Shown: positions 25,176 through 34,925, counted from the stretch's first letter. The stretch: DNA of 64,000 nucleotides from Thiodiazotropha sp037382205 (GCA_037382205.1 JARRQD010000022.1:7720-71719), one strand, 5' to 3'. The notes: generated by a model from the letters alone, not told the origin. Numbers and translations are program-made.

Positions 25176-26354
25176 TCAGCTGTCATTACTGAACAAGAAA
25201 TGTCCTTGATTGTAGAGTCTGCAGAGCAGGCTTAGGTATTCAGGTTGCTCCAACCACTCCTGTAGGTAGCCGAAATGCAGCTCACGATAGTGTGTGATGA
25301 CAGGTAGAAACTCCCCGGATGAACGGGGTAGGCTATAGCTGCAGCCATTGATATAGAGGCTATCCTGATCATCCTTCTCGTAACGGCTGAAGGCCATTCG
25401 ACTGTGACTGTTGCGATGGATGACGGCCTGTTCCCGAAATCGGTTGAGAAACGCCTTCTCTGTTAGCGGTTGTTCTGCAGCTATTACCTGCAGGTGGGGT
25501 TTGGTCTCAGTGACCAGGCGGCCAAACCAGCGTTCATCCTCCTGGTCAAGGCGATCCAGGCAGTTCTGCAGTTTGGCTTTAAAACCGTCGAGTGCTGCTG
25601 GTTTGATCTCTGCTGGTGCGATTTGCGGCTTCAGGGTAGGATCGCGATAGCGCTGTTTGGGCAGTTGCTGTTCGATCCAGGATTCAAACCAGGCTGAGGC
25701 GATATCCTGCCAGGTCGGTGCACGAAACCCCACCGAACAGGTCATGGCTTCACCCTCTGCGATACCCCAGTGGGCCACATTGGGTGGCAGATAGAGCATG
25801 TCTCCCTCTTCTAACAGCCACTCCTGCTCGGCCTCGAAGTGAGGCAGGATGCGTAGATCGAGTCCTGGGATGTAGTCGTTATCATCTACCGGTTTGCTGT
25901 GAATCTTCCAGCGTCGGCGGCCCTTAGCTTGTAACAGAAAAACATCATAGTCGTCTGTGTGCGGCCCCACAGAGCCTTGGTCGACGGCGTAGCTGATCAT
26001 GATGTCGTCCAGACGCCAATCTGGAATGAAGCGAAAATAGTCTAATAGGTCAGCCACTTCAGGGATATATTTATCCACATCCTGAACCAATAGTGTCCAG
26101 TGGCTTTCGGGGAGTTCGGCGAACAGTGTTTCGGCGAATGGCCCATAGCGGGCTTCCCAGGGTGTGGTGCCATGCTTTTCCAGCACCAGACGAGACTCAA
26201 TCTCACTTTCACAAGCCATGCCCGCAAGTTCTTCGGCTTCTATCTGGCATGTAAAGTCGGGCAGTGGTTGACGGAATAGAAGCGGCTTTTTCTGCCAATA
26301 GTCAGTCAGAAATTTTTCAGTATTGAGGTTGTTGGGGAAGTTGAGTTGATGCAT
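25176..26354 (-). CDS. roxA: ribosomal protein uL16 arginine hydroxylase (cupin/JmjC)
   Basis: This 392-residue JmjC-type 2-oxoglutarate/Fe(II) dioxygenase is homologous to YcfD/RoxA, which hydroxylates an Arg of ribosomal protein uL16. The iron site is HTDDYDVFLLQ (HxD) with the distal His in LPPNVAHWG. Both WQKKPLLFRQP near the N-terminus and YAVDQGSVGPHTD are typical of the family. A winged-helix C-terminal domain follows. It lies downstream of purB, as ycfD lies near purB in other gammaproteobacteria. Confidence 0.9.
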   Translation of the reverse strand: MHQLNFPNNLNTEKFLTDYWQKKPLLFRQPLPDFTCQIEAEELAGMACESEIESRLVLEKHGTTPWEARYGPFAETLFAELPESHWTLLVQDVDKYIPEVADLLDYFRFIPDWRLDDIMISYAVDQGSVGPHTDDYDVFLLQAKGRRRWKIHSKPVDDNDYIPGLDLRILPHFEAEQEWLLEEGDMLYLPPNVAHWGIAEGEAMTCSVGFRAPTWQDIASAWFESWIEQQLPKQRYRDPTLKPQIAPAEIKPAALDGFKAKLQNCLDRLDQEDERWFGRLVTETKPHLQVIAAEQPLTEKAFLNRFREQAVIHRNSHSRMAFSRYEKDDQDSLYINGCSYSLPRSSGEFLPVITHYRELHFGYLQEWLEQPEYLSLLCRLYNQGHFLFSNDS

Positions 26355-26437
26355 GTCCTTTAGTGTACCTCATCGTGAGTTCGCTACCATTCGGTGAATC
26401 AAGAATGGTGCATGACATACTTTAGTATCACTCAGGG

Positions 26438-26462
26438 CCCCTCTCCGTGGATGGGAGAGGGG
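26438..26462. repeat. REP-like CCCCTCTCC/GGAGAGGGG hairpin
   Basis: A 9-bp stem with a 7-base loop lies between roxA and purB. It has the same CT/GA-rich palindromic character as the hairpins at 20570 and 48722. It may also stop transcription after purB. Confidence 0.5.
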
Positions 26463-26519
26463 GAGGGGTGAGCGCCAGGCGCCCTAATGGAATGGCGGTA
26501 TGCGCTTAGCAGGCGGTTG

Positions 26520-27887
26520 TTAAATCTCAGCGGCCTGCTCTTTGGCATTGCCGACATAACTCATTGGTGTCAGGCGCTTCAATGCCTGTTTCGCCTGATC
26601 AGGAATCTCCAGTCCGTCAACAAAGGTCTTTAGCTCTTCTGGCGTAATGCGTTGACCCCGGGTCAGCTCTTTGAGTTTCTCGTAGGGTTTTTTGATACCG
26701 TAGCGGCGCATCACGGTCTGGATGGGTTCCGCCAACACTTCCCAGTTCTGATCCAAGTCGGCGAGCATCGCATCGCCGTTGGCCTCAAGTTTGCTCAGGC
26801 CTTTGAGCAGGGATTGCAAGGCGATCGAGGTATGGGCAATGCCAACACCGAGATTTCTCAATACCGTCGAATCAGTAAGATCCCGCTGCCAGCGGGAGAT
26901 CGGCAGTTTCTCAGCCAGATGGCTAAACAGCGCATTGGCGATACCAAGATTGCCTTCTGCATTTTCAAAGTCGATGGGATTGACCTTGTGCGGCATGGTG
27001 GATGAGCCGACTTCTCCAGCGACTGTTTTCTGTTTGAAGTAACCTACAGAGATGTAACTCCAGATATCTCGACACAGATCGATCAAGATGGTGTTGAAGC
27101 GGGAGAGGGCATGAAACAGTTCAGCGATGTAGTCATGGGGTTCGATCTGGATTGTATAGGGATTCCAGTTGATACCCAGGCTCTCGACAAACTGTTTGGC
27201 GAATGCGGGCCAGTCGATCTCCGGATAGGCGGCAAGGTGGGCATTGTAGTTTCCGACCGCGCCATTGATTTTGCCCATCAATTGCACAGCGGCGATCTGA
27301 TCCCTTTGGCGCTGCAGACGGTAGACCACATTGGCCATCTCCTTACCCATAGTGCTGGGTGAGGCCGGTTGGCCGTGGGTGCGGCTCAGGACGGGGTGGT
27401 CGGCCAGTTGCTGTGCCAGATATTTAACGCCATCGATGACTTCATCCACATAGGGTAGCAGTACCTGGCCACGACCCTCCCTGAGCATCAGGGCGTGGGA
27501 AAGGTTGTTGATGTCTTCCGAGGTACAGGCAAAATGGATGAACTCACTGATCCCCTCGAGCTCTTCATTGCCGGCAATCTTCTCCTTCAAAAAGTACTCC
27601 ACCGCCTTAACATCGTGATTGGTGGTGCGTTCGATGTTCTTTACTCGTTGGGCATCTTCTTCGCAGAAATTGTCGACGATGCCGTTGAGAATGTTGTTGG
27701 CATGTTCGCTCAGGGTAGGGATTTCGAGTATGTCATTGTGGCTGGCCAGTGCCTGTAACCAGCGGATCTCAACATTGACTCGGTGACGGATTAGACCGAA
27801 TTCACTGAAAATGGCTCGCAAGTCTTCGCTTTTACTGCCATACCGGCCGTCAACCGGGGAGACTGCTGTGAGTGAGGAGAGTTGCAT
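26520..27887 (-). CDS. purB: adenylosuccinate lyase
   Basis: This 455-residue enzyme catalyses two steps of purine synthesis: SAICAR to AICAR plus fumarate, and adenylosuccinate to AMP plus fumarate. The fumarase/aspartase signature SSTMPHKVNPIDFENAEGN is intact. The N-terminus (LTAVSPVDGRYGSK) and the TSEDINNLSHAL and SRTHGQPASPSTMGKE motifs match the E. coli-type PurB. It is the first housekeeping gene of the conserved purB-hflD-mnmA order, transcribed leftward. Confidence 0.96.
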   Translation of the reverse strand: MQLSSLTAVSPVDGRYGSKSEDLRAIFSEFGLIRHRVNVEIRWLQALASHNDILEIPTLSEHANNILNGIVDNFCEEDAQRVKNIERTTNHDVKAVEYFLKEKIAGNEELEGISEFIHFACTSEDINNLSHALMLREGRGQVLLPYVDEVIDGVKYLAQQLADHPVLSRTHGQPASPSTMGKEMANVVYRLQRQRDQIAAVQLMGKINGAVGNYNAHLAAYPEIDWPAFAKQFVESLGINWNPYTIQIEPHDYIAELFHALSRFNTILIDLCRDIWSYISVGYFKQKTVAGEVGSSTMPHKVNPIDFENAEGNLGIANALFSHLAEKLPISRWQRDLTDSTVLRNLGVGIAHTSIALQSLLKGLSKLEANGDAMLADLDQNWEVLAEPIQTVMRRYGIKKPYEKLKELTRGQRITPEELKTFVDGLEIPDQAKQALKRLTPMSYVGNAKEQAAEI

Positions 27888-28214
27888 AGTGTTACTTACC
27901 GCGAAATCTTATGAAAGGCGGGGATTATACCCGCTGCGCTGTTAGGGGTTAAGTCGAGTTGGAAGATAGATTTAAATAGTACATAAAAACAACAATATGC
28001 AATAACAAATTAATAGATCAATTTAATATTAGTCTATTGCTTAAGATATCTGCTTGATTTGCTCTATTATGTCATGAATCGAGGTGGATTAAATTGCTCT
28101 TAAATAGGTTGACTGGGTTGGTGCCCAGTCTATGATGGTGCCAGCGATCGCATCGACCACCACCGGAGGCGGTGAGGCTTGTTCATTTCAATGGGCAACT
28201 ATCCAGTCAAAACA
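27888..28214. other. intergenic region between purB and hflD
   Basis: This 327-bp stretch has an AT-rich core (27960-28090). A short stem, CACCG-GAGG-CGGTG, lies near 28163 just past the hflD stop. It probably holds the purB promoter, but no clear hexamers were fixed. Confidence 0.4.
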
Positions 28215-28835
28215 TCAGAGTTTACCGAGAAGCAGTCTGCAGTTGTCTATATAGCGGCTACGATTGAATAGCAATTGTCTTCGACGTCCGCCGGTCTGGC
28301 GCCATAACATGGCCGACCGAATGCCCGATAGTAGTAAGGCTCGAATGCGATTGACGTTGTCACTGTTCTGCAAGTAGACCGTCTCACCATTCACCATGAC
28401 CCTGGGTTTTAGGGTGCTGATGTTTTCTGCATAGATATCAGCCAGTGCGCCGAGGATATTGCTGTGGGTGGCGGGAAAGTGAATCAGACGGGCGGCGGTT
28501 TCTGTGATGCCGCTTCTGATCTTCTCCAGTCTCTGTCGATGTTTGCTCAGCTTTCGCTCTAATTGGATCAAACTCAGCACGTAACGGGTCAATTCATCAT
28601 CACGGCTTTCGGCTGCACTGAGTTGCTTATAGGCCAGCCTGAGCCCTGGGGCGATATCGTTAAGACTCCCATAGACATCAATCACGCTGTTTGCATCGAG
28701 CTGGAAAAGAGTGTTGATGCTGGCAGAAATCTTTTCAGTGCTGATCAATCCTTTACGGGCGACTTCCTGCACCAAGCTGGCGGCCTGATAAACACCCGAC
28801 AAGGCGATGACGCGATCACTATCCTCAAACTTCAT
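28215..28835 (-). CDS. hflD: high frequency lysogenization protein HflD homologue
   Basis: This 206-residue all-helical protein matches HflD in DRVIALSGVYQAASLVQEVARKG at the N-terminus, with LIQLERKLSKHRQ and HSNILGALADIYAENISTLKPRVMVNG further on. HflD is a peripheral membrane protein known in E. coli to bind phage lambda CII; its housekeeping role is not settled. It sits between mnmA and purB, as in other gammaproteobacteria. Confidence 0.93.
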   Translation of the reverse strand: MKFEDSDRVIALSGVYQAASLVQEVARKGLISTEKISASINTLFQLDANSVIDVYGSLNDIAPGLRLAYKQLSAAESRDDELTRYVLSLIQLERKLSKHRQRLEKIRSGITETAARLIHFPATHSNILGALADIYAENISTLKPRVMVNGETVYLQNSDNVNRIRALLLSGIRSAMLWRQTGGRRRQLLFNRSRYIDNCRLLLGKL

Positions 28836-28935
28836 GTTTTTCCTGTTCGGTTAATCTGGAAAGTCAGTATATCGTTTTCACACTTAGTGTGCCTGTTGCC
28901 GATTGTGCACGAGTTCGGGTTGCAGGGCTGGCTGA

Positions 28936-30033
28936 TCAAGGCACGGGAGCATCCGTTGATTCGATAATGCCACCTCCCAGGCAGACTTGATCGTCATACA
29001 GAACCAGGGATTGGCCTGGTGTTGCCGCGCGTTGAGGTGACTCGAATATCACCTCACAATGCCCATTCTCGATAGGTTGTACAAGGCATGGCTCGAGTGG
29101 TTGGCGATGTCTGATCCGGGCCATCGATCGAAACGGGGTGGCAGGCGGGCTGCCTGAAACCCAATGGAGTTGCCCACAGGCCAGCTTATGGCTCATCAAC
29201 AGGGGGTGTTGATGACCTTGAACCGCAATCAACACATTGCGATCAAGATCTTTTTCGGCAACAAACCAGGGTGCTTCCGCGGCATCCTTACGGCCGCCGA
29301 TACCCAAGCCCTGGCGTTGACCTAGGGTGTAGTACATCAGTCCCTGGTGTTTTCCTAACAGATTACCCTGTGGGTCCTCGATTGCTCCAGGCTTGGCCGG
29401 TAGAAAGCGTTGCAGAAAGTCACGAAATTTCCGTTCGCCGATGAAACAGATGCCGGTACTGTCCTTCTTTTTGTGGTTGGGGAAACCGGCCTGTTCGGCA
29501 ATCATTCTGACCTCTGTCTTTGTCAACCCGCCGAGGGGAAACAGACTCTTGGACAACGCCTGCTGGCCCAACATATAGAGGAAATAGGTCTGATCCTTGC
29601 CTTCATCCTGGGCGCGAATCAGGCGAAATACTTCGCCATCCCGAGCGACGGATGCGTAGTGGCCGGTGGCTATGGCTGTTGCGTTCAGCTGATCCGTAGC
29701 AAAATCGAGAAATGCTTTGAATTTTATCTCCCGGTTGCATAGAACATCTGGGTTGGGGGTTCTACCGGCTTCGTATTCTGCTAAGAAATAGGCAAACACC
29801 CGATCCCAATATTCACCCGAAAAGTTGATGGTATGCAGTGGAATCTTCAGTCGGTCGGCTACAGCTTGGGCGTCCGCCAGATCGATGGCTGCAGAACAAT
29901 AGTCTTCATCGTCATCCTCTTCCCAGTTTTTCATGAAGAGTCCTTCAACCTGGTAACCCTGCTGTTGCAGTAGTAGAGCTGCGACCGATGAGTCGACACC
30001 ACCGGAAAGACCGACAATTACTTTATCCCGCAT
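28936..30033 (-). CDS. mnmA: tRNA-specific 2-thiouridylase
   Basis: This 365-residue enzyme adds sulphur to U34 of Lys, Glu and Gln tRNAs, taking it from a persulfide relay. The PP-loop SGGVDSSVAALLL lies at residues 9-21. The catalytic Cys pair is in NPDVLCNREIKF and STGICFIGERKF. The family phrases KNWEEDDDEDYC and GHYASVAR are present, and the length is normal. It lies upstream of hflD, with about 100 bp between them and no nudJ gene in between. Confidence 0.96.
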   Translation of the reverse strand: MRDKVIVGLSGGVDSSVAALLLQQQGYQVEGLFMKNWEEDDDEDYCSAAIDLADAQAVADRLKIPLHTINFSGEYWDRVFAYFLAEYEAGRTPNPDVLCNREIKFKAFLDFATDQLNATAIATGHYASVARDGEVFRLIRAQDEGKDQTYFLYMLGQQALSKSLFPLGGLTKTEVRMIAEQAGFPNHKKKDSTGICFIGERKFRDFLQRFLPAKPGAIEDPQGNLLGKHQGLMYYTLGQRQGLGIGGRKDAAEAPWFVAEKDLDRNVLIAVQGHQHPLLMSHKLACGQLHWVSGSPPATPFRSMARIRHRQPLEPCLVQPIENGHCEVIFESPQRAATPGQSLVLYDDQVCLGGGIIESTDAPVP

Positions 30034-30112
30034 GCTTCACCCGGTCGCTTATAAAACTGAATAAGTTGTAGATAGACATGACATTTCTGGAAAATGAATA
30101 AAATGCAAAGTA

Positions 30113-30137
30113 NNNNNNNNNNNNNNNNNNNNNNNNN
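30113..30137. other. assembly gap (25 N)
   Basis: Undetermined bases lie at the inner side of a repeat element copy. The assembly broke here because the sequence also occurs elsewhere, for example at 51-262. Confidence 0.98.
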
Positions 30138-30218
30138 CAGGCCAACGTTGAACGCGCCAACGCACTCGCAGCTTGAGTGGCTTTCTAAATGCAGGTTTTA
30201 TATAGGACACTACACTAG
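30138..30218. mobile_element. partial second MITE-like copy
   Basis: The segment GCTTGAGTGGCTTTCTAAA followed by TTTTATATAGGACACTACAC and TAG matches the right end of the element at 51-262. The left end is hidden in or lost at the N gap. The terminal CTA forms the rluE stop codon on the minus strand. Confidence 0.75.
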
Positions 30219-30802
30219 CTTTTTCTGACATCTCTCTGTTTTGTTCGTTGAGCCTTGGGTTTTGCCGGTTTGCTGTCCAGCATGACCCATTCGCCGGGTT
30301 GTAACTGTTTTAATCGCCATTTACCGATGGCGCTGCGAACCAGTCTCAAGGTTGGATGGCCTACATTGGCCGTCATTCGGCGTACCTGACGGTTTCTTCC
30401 CTCCTGCAGCGCTATTTCAAGCCATTGGGTGGGTATTTTGGCGCGAAACCGCACAGCAGGCTCTCTTGGCCAGAGTCTGGGTTCGATGATTTTTTTAACC
30501 TTTGCTGGCAGGGTGGGGCCGTCTTTCACGATCACGCCCTGTTTCAACTGTTGGATACTCTGTTCACTCGGAATGCCTTCAACCTGTACCCAATAGGTTT
30601 TCCTGTGCTTTTTGCCTGGGTGGGTGATCTGTTGCTGCAGTTTGCCATCATCAGTCAGCAGCACCAGTCCTTCACTATCCCGATCCAGTCGACCGGCTGC
30701 ATAGACCCCTTTGGTGTTGATGTAATCGGCCAACGTAGGGCGCCCCAGGTCATCTGTGAACTGGGTTAGAACACCATAGGGTTTGTTAAGCAGAATCAAC
30801 AT
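30215..30802 (-). CDS. rluE: 23S rRNA pseudouridine synthase (RluE-type)
   Basis: This 195-residue RsuA-family pseudouridine synthase has the catalytic motif GRLDRDSEGLVLLTDDG, with D41 the likely nucleophile, and ALQEGRNRQVRRM and VGHPTLRLVRSAIG downstream. It lacks an S4 domain, as RluE does. RluE modifies U2457 of E. coli 23S rRNA. The stop codon TAG is made by the end of the adjacent repeat element, so the last residues may differ from the ancestral protein. Confidence 0.88.
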   Translation of the reverse strand: MLILLNKPYGVLTQFTDDLGRPTLADYINTKGVYAAGRLDRDSEGLVLLTDDGKLQQQITHPGKKHRKTYWVQVEGIPSEQSIQQLKQGVIVKDGPTLPAKVKKIIEPRLWPREPAVRFRAKIPTQWLEIALQEGRNRQVRRMTANVGHPTLRLVRSAIGKWRLKQLQPGEWVMLDSKPAKPKAQRTKQRDVRKS

Positions 30803-30929
30803 GCTGGGGGGCTTGGGTGAGCAGTAACCATTGAAAAAGCGTAGGGTATCGATTGCGGCCCGATCTGGGAACTCTCTGTGGCTGTTTAGAGCAATGCGCT
30901 ATTCATTGGAGTTTGATGGGACAGGCATA

Positions 30930-30964
30930 AAAAAGCCGGGATAGCGAGGCTATACCAGCTTTTT
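30930..30964 (-). terminator. intrinsic terminator of the csp gene
   Basis: AAAAAGC (30930-30936) pairs with GCTTTTT (30958-30964), with further imperfect pairing inside (GATAG with CTATA). A/T runs at both feet would allow termination in either direction. It follows the stop of the minus-strand cold shock gene. Confidence 0.75.
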
Positions 30965-30994
30965 AATCAGGAAAACTGTAACAGTGATAGATGC

Positions 30995-31219
30995 TTAGGA
31001 TTGATCACCACTGGCTGCAACTTTCTGGATATTGGTTGCATGCAGGCCTTTTGGCCCCTGGCTTATATCGAACTGGACCTTCTGGCCCTCTTTTAGTGTT
31101 TTGTATCCATCCATATCAATTGATGAGAAATGGACAAAAACATCTTGGTCTCCATCTTCTGGGGTTACGAAACCGTAGCCCTTGGCGTTGTTAAACCATT
31201 TTACGACTCCAGTCGCCAT
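30995..31219 (-). CDS. cold shock domain protein (CspA family)
   Basis: This 74-residue OB-fold protein has both RNA-binding motifs: KGYGFVTPEDG (RNP1, normally KGFGFI) and VFVHFSSI (RNP2). It starts with ATGVVKWFNNAKGYG, typical of CspA/CspD. The position next to clpS-clpA resembles that of cspD in other gammaproteobacteria. It binds single-stranded nucleic acid. GAGGAG precedes the start at good spacing. Confidence 0.93.
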   Translation of the reverse strand: MATGVVKWFNNAKGYGFVTPEDGDQDVFVHFSSIDMDGYKTLKEGQKVQFDISQGPKGLHATNIQKVAASGDQS

Positions 31220-32080
31220 AGTTAATACTCCTCAACTATATACATAGGCCCAGGTTTGGTGGATCGCTAATCGTGCGTTGCCAGATTCAACTGAATTCTG
31301 ATCGGTTCGACACACAACGTTGTTATATTTAACAGAGAGGTAAAAAACTACTCTGTCCACCAGCCTAAGCATCAACCTTTGGAAAAAATGCTTAGACCGT
31401 CAAATCAACGGCCAAAATTACCAGTGCCAGACCCTCTAAAGTGGAATCGTTCTCAACACTGTTGTTATGAAGTATAGTGTGCTGAATTTTTGGGTCAACA
31501 AATATCTGACTTTTAACAGTAAGTTGGTTTTTTTATAGGTAATTTCCCTAATCTTTTTAACCGTCATATTGACACATACCCTAAGGGTTCTAGGGAGTGC
31601 ATCCGGGTACCTTTTTAGATCCTATCGGATCGAATGAAGTCTGGCCTCTGTTGAGTTGCCAACCTCATGATCAATTCAGCAGGGTAATATTTTTTTATTT
31701 TTTACTTGAATAGACGATAAGTGGACACAATATAGGATAGTTAAGTGACCTCCAGCACAGAGGTTCCTCATCGATTTCCTGTGGCATGGACAGATGTGTA
31801 CCCTAGTGATCTATCTGTCAGCCTAACAGAAGTAACTTATTCTTTAACGACATAGCCAATACATGGGATAAACCAGGGATATAATTGGATACAAAAAGCA
31901 CGCAATAAGCGTAAATTGGCAGGCGTATGAAGATTCCAACCTCTATGGAAAAAGGAAATTATCTCTCTCACAACATTGGAGATTGGGTTCGTATGAAAGG
32001 ATAGTAGGGTCAGGATGAGGCAATAATCCGTAAAATAATTCCACTTTTCAGGCTCGTCAGGCCTGCTAGAATCACCCAAT
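31220..32080. other. long intergenic region between csp and clpS
   Basis: This 861-bp region lies between divergent genes. Minus-strand and plus-strand reading frames here have poor composition, and I see no conserved protein. It is AT-rich around 31500-31560 and 31690-31710 and should hold the csp leader and the clpS promoter. Short palindromes, for example CCTAAGGGTTCTAGG near 31580, have no assigned role. Confidence 0.4.
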
Positions 32081-32401
32081 ATGAGCGATCGAGAACAAAT
32101 ATCACATGACGATGGTCTAGCATTAGAGGAGGCAACTCCCAAAGTTAAAAGACCACCACTGTATAAGGTCATTATCCTCAACGACGACTATACCCCTATG
32201 GAGTTCGTGGTTCAGGTTTTGGAAACCTTCTTTAATATGGACCGGGAGAAGGCAACCCGAGTAATGCTGCATGTACATACCCGAGGTGTGGGCGTCTGTG
32301 GCGTATTCACCAAAGACATAGCCGAGACCAAAGTCTCACAGGTAAACGACTACTCACGTAGCAACCAGCATCCGCTGATGTGCACCATGGAAGAGACCTG
32401 A
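32081..32401 (+). CDS. clpS: ATP-dependent Clp protease adaptor
   Basis: This 106-residue ClpS adaptor delivers N-degron substrates to ClpAP. The core YKVIILNDDYTPMEFVVQVL and the later HTRGVGVCGVFTKDIAETKV carry the N-end binding pocket and ClpA contact surface. The acidic N-terminal tail is present. It is followed 22 bases later by clpA in the same direction. Confidence 0.96.
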   Translation: MSDREQISHDDGLALEEATPKVKRPPLYKVIILNDDYTPMEFVVQVLETFFNMDREKATRVMLHVHTRGVGVCGVFTKDIAETKVSQVNDYSRSNQHPLMCTMEET

Positions 32402-32423
32402 GCGGTACTGACGGAGTTTTGAG

Positions 32424-34700
32424 ATGTTGAACAAAGAGCTGGAATTTACGTTAAATCAAGCTTTTAAAAGCGCCAAAGAGCGGCAGCATGAGTTCATGAC
32501 TGTGGATCATCTGCTACTCGCTTTGCTGGATAATCCTTCAGCAGTCACAGTACTACGCGCCTGCGGTGCTGATATCGAAAAGATGCGGCAGAAAATCCGT
32601 AGCTTTGTCGATGAGACGACGCCATTGATTCCCGATGGCGATGAGCGGGAGATTCAACCAACCCTAGGTTTTCAGCGGGTTTTGCAGCGTGCTGTATTTC
32701 ATGTTCAATCCTCAGGCAAGAATGAAGTGACTGGCGCCAATGTGTTGGTGGCAATCTTTAACGAACAGGATTCCCAGGCGGTGTTTTTCCTGAACGAACA
32801 AAAAGTAAGTCGATTGGATGTGGTCAACTACATTTCTCACGGCATATCCAAACTGGATGAAGTTGGCCATGAAGAGACTCCAGTGGATCTGTCCAATGAG
32901 AACAAGAGTGAAGAGCAGGCAAGTGCTCTCGACAACTATGCGACCAACCTGAATAAACTGGCGGAGCAGGGCAAGATTGACCCACTGATCGGCAGGCACC
33001 ATGAGATCGAACGCACTATCCAGATTCTCTGTCGGCGGCGTAAGAACAATCCGCTGCTGGTGGGTGAAGCCGGCGTCGGTAAGACCGCAATCGCTGAAGG
33101 TCTGGCAAAAAAGATTGTCGACTCTGAGGTGCCGGATATTCTGGCGAGTGCCACGATCTACGCCTTGGATCTCGGTACCCTGGTCGCCGGTACCAAATAT
33201 CGGGGCGACTTTGAAAAACGACTCAAAGCTGTTCTGGCAGAGCTCAAACAGAAAAAAGATGTGGTACTGTTCATCGATGAGATCCATACCATCATTGGTG
33301 CTGGTGCGGCGTCTGGTGGGGTGATGGATGCCTCGAATCTGATCAAGCCGGTGTTGGCTTCTGGTGAACTGCGCTGCATCGGTTCAACCACCTACCAGGA
33401 GTTTCGCGGGATTTTTGAGAAAGACCGGGCGCTGGCTCGCCGTTTTCAGAAGATCGATGTGGAAGAGCCCACGGTTGAGGAGACCATTGAGATACTGAAA
33501 GGTCTCAAATCCCGTTTCGAGGAGCACCACAACATTGAATACACTCAGGATGCGTTGAGCAGCGCGGCTGAATTGTCTGATAAATATATCAACGATCGTC
33601 ATCTCCCCGACAAGGCGATTGATGTGATTGATGAAGCGGGTGCGAATGTCCAGCTGCAGCCGGAGGAAGAGCGCCGGAAAATTATTGGTGTCGATGAAGT
33701 GGAGGCAATTGTTGCAAAAATTGCACGAATTCCGCCGAAAAAGGTCTCTATGTCTGATACAGAGTCCCTTCGTAATCTGACCAGAGACCTGAAGATGGTG
33801 GTGTTTGGGCAGGATCCGGCAATCGAGGCACTGACCGCTGCAATCCGCATGAATCGATCCGGCCTGGTCAACGAAGGGCGTCCGGTTGGTTCGTTTCTCT
33901 TTACCGGGCCCACTGGCGTGGGTAAAACTGAAATCACCCGTCAGCTTGCCAGAATCCTCAGCATGGAGTTGATTCGATTCGATATGTCCGAATATATGGA
34001 GCGGCATACGGTTTCGCGGCTGATCGGTGCGCCTCCAGGCTATGTGGGGTTTGATCAGGGGGGACTGCTCACTGAAGAGATCGCCAAACACCCCCACTGT
34101 GTGCTGTTACTCGATGAAATCGAGAAGGCCCATCCGGATGTCTTCAATCTGCTTCTGCAGGTGATGGATCATGGCACTCTGACCGATAACAACGGGCGCA
34201 AGGCTGATTTCAGAAATGTGGTGATTGTGATGACCACCAATGCCGGGGCCCAGGAGATGAGTCGTTCATCCATCGGTTTCAGCAAGCAGGACCATACCAC
34301 TGATGGTATGGAAGTGATCAAGAAGATGTTCACGCCTGAGTTCAGGAATCGACTCGATGCGATCATTCAGTTCTCAGGCCTGACGCCGGAACATATCGCT
34401 AAGGTGGTCGATAAGTTTGTCTTTGAGCTGGAGGGCCAGCTGCAGGAGAAGCAGGTTAATCTGATCGTAGAGGCTGAAGCAAGAGTCTGGCTGGCGGAAC
34501 ATGGATATGACCCGCAAATGGGCGCGCGCCCCATGGCCCGCCTGATTCAGGATGAGATAAAGAAACCCCTTGCTGAAGAGTTGCTGTTCGGTAAACTGGC
34601 TACGGGTGGGGCCGTCAAAGTGGATGTCGCAGAAGACAAGCTGATATTCGATATCGAGGGCGAGCAGCAGGTTGCCGATACCTCAATCGATGAAAGCTGA
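32424..34700 (+). CDS. clpA: ATP-dependent Clp protease ATP-binding subunit ClpA
   Basis: This 758-residue AAA+ unfoldase partners the ClpP peptidase. An N-terminal repeat domain (residues 1-145) is followed by D1, with Walker A GEAGVGKTA near 210 and Walker B VVLFIDEIH, and D2, with Walker A GPTGVGKTE near 495 and Walker B CVLLLDEIEKAHPD. The length and domain order are those of ClpA, without the ClpB middle coiled coil. GGAG precedes the ATG. Confidence 0.97.
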   Translation: MLNKELEFTLNQAFKSAKERQHEFMTVDHLLLALLDNPSAVTVLRACGADIEKMRQKIRSFVDETTPLIPDGDEREIQPTLGFQRVLQRAVFHVQSSGKNEVTGANVLVAIFNEQDSQAVFFLNEQKVSRLDVVNYISHGISKLDEVGHEETPVDLSNENKSEEQASALDNYATNLNKLAEQGKIDPLIGRHHEIERTIQILCRRRKNNPLLVGEAGVGKTAIAEGLAKKIVDSEVPDILASATIYALDLGTLVAGTKYRGDFEKRLKAVLAELKQKKDVVLFIDEIHTIIGAGAASGGVMDASNLIKPVLASGELRCIGSTTYQEFRGIFEKDRALARRFQKIDVEEPTVEETIEILKGLKSRFEEHHNIEYTQDALSSAAELSDKYINDRHLPDKAIDVIDEAGANVQLQPEEERRKIIGVDEVEAIVAKIARIPPKKVSMSDTESLRNLTRDLKMVVFGQDPAIEALTAAIRMNRSGLVNEGRPVGSFLFTGPTGVGKTEITRQLARILSMELIRFDMSEYMERHTVSRLIGAPPGYVGFDQGGLLTEEIAKHPHCVLLLDEIEKAHPDVFNLLLQVMDHGTLTDNNGRKADFRNVVIVMTTNAGAQEMSRSSIGFSKQDHTTDGMEVIKKMFTPEFRNRLDAIIQFSGLTPEHIAKVVDKFVFELEGQLQEKQVNLIVEAEARVWLAEHGYDPQMGARPMARLIQDEIKKPLAEELLFGKLATGGAVKVDVAEDKLIFDIEGEQQVADTSIDES

Positions 34701-34706
34701 TCGGCC

Positions 34707-34925
34707 TCAGCGAGCACGATAGGTGATGCGGCCCTTGGTTAGGTCATATGGGGTCAGCTGCACAGTGACTTTGTCGCCGGTAAGAATGCGTATGTAGTGT
34801 TTACGCATTTTACCGGAAATATGGGCTGTGACCACATGGCCGTTTTCCAATTCAACTCGGAACATGGTGTTGGGCAGTGTCTCGACAACAGTGCCTTCCA
34901 TTTCGATAAAATCTTCTTTCGCCAT
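34707..34925 (-). CDS. infA: translation initiation factor IF-1
   Basis: Counting from MAKEDFIEMEG gives the canonical 72 residues; the open frame extends further upstream, but without family similarity. The S1/OB-fold body contains NTMFRVELENGHVVTAHISG and KMRKHYIRILTGDKVTVQL. IF-1 binds the 30S A site. It is convergent with clpA, with 6 bases between stops, a layout also seen in other gammaproteobacteria. Confidence 0.97.
   Translation of the reverse strand: MAKEDFIEMEGTVVETLPNTMFRVELENGHVVTAHISGKMRKHYIRILTGDKVTVQLTPYDLTKGRITYRAR

Noticed and set aside
25004..25186. 60-residue minus-strand frame overlapping the roxA stop
   Set aside because: It runs into the GNAT gene in another frame and lacks family resemblance; the start overlap alone is weak evidence.
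31837..32181. 114-residue minus-strand frame over clpS
   Set aside because: It overlaps the 5' half of clpS in antisense and has poor composition.
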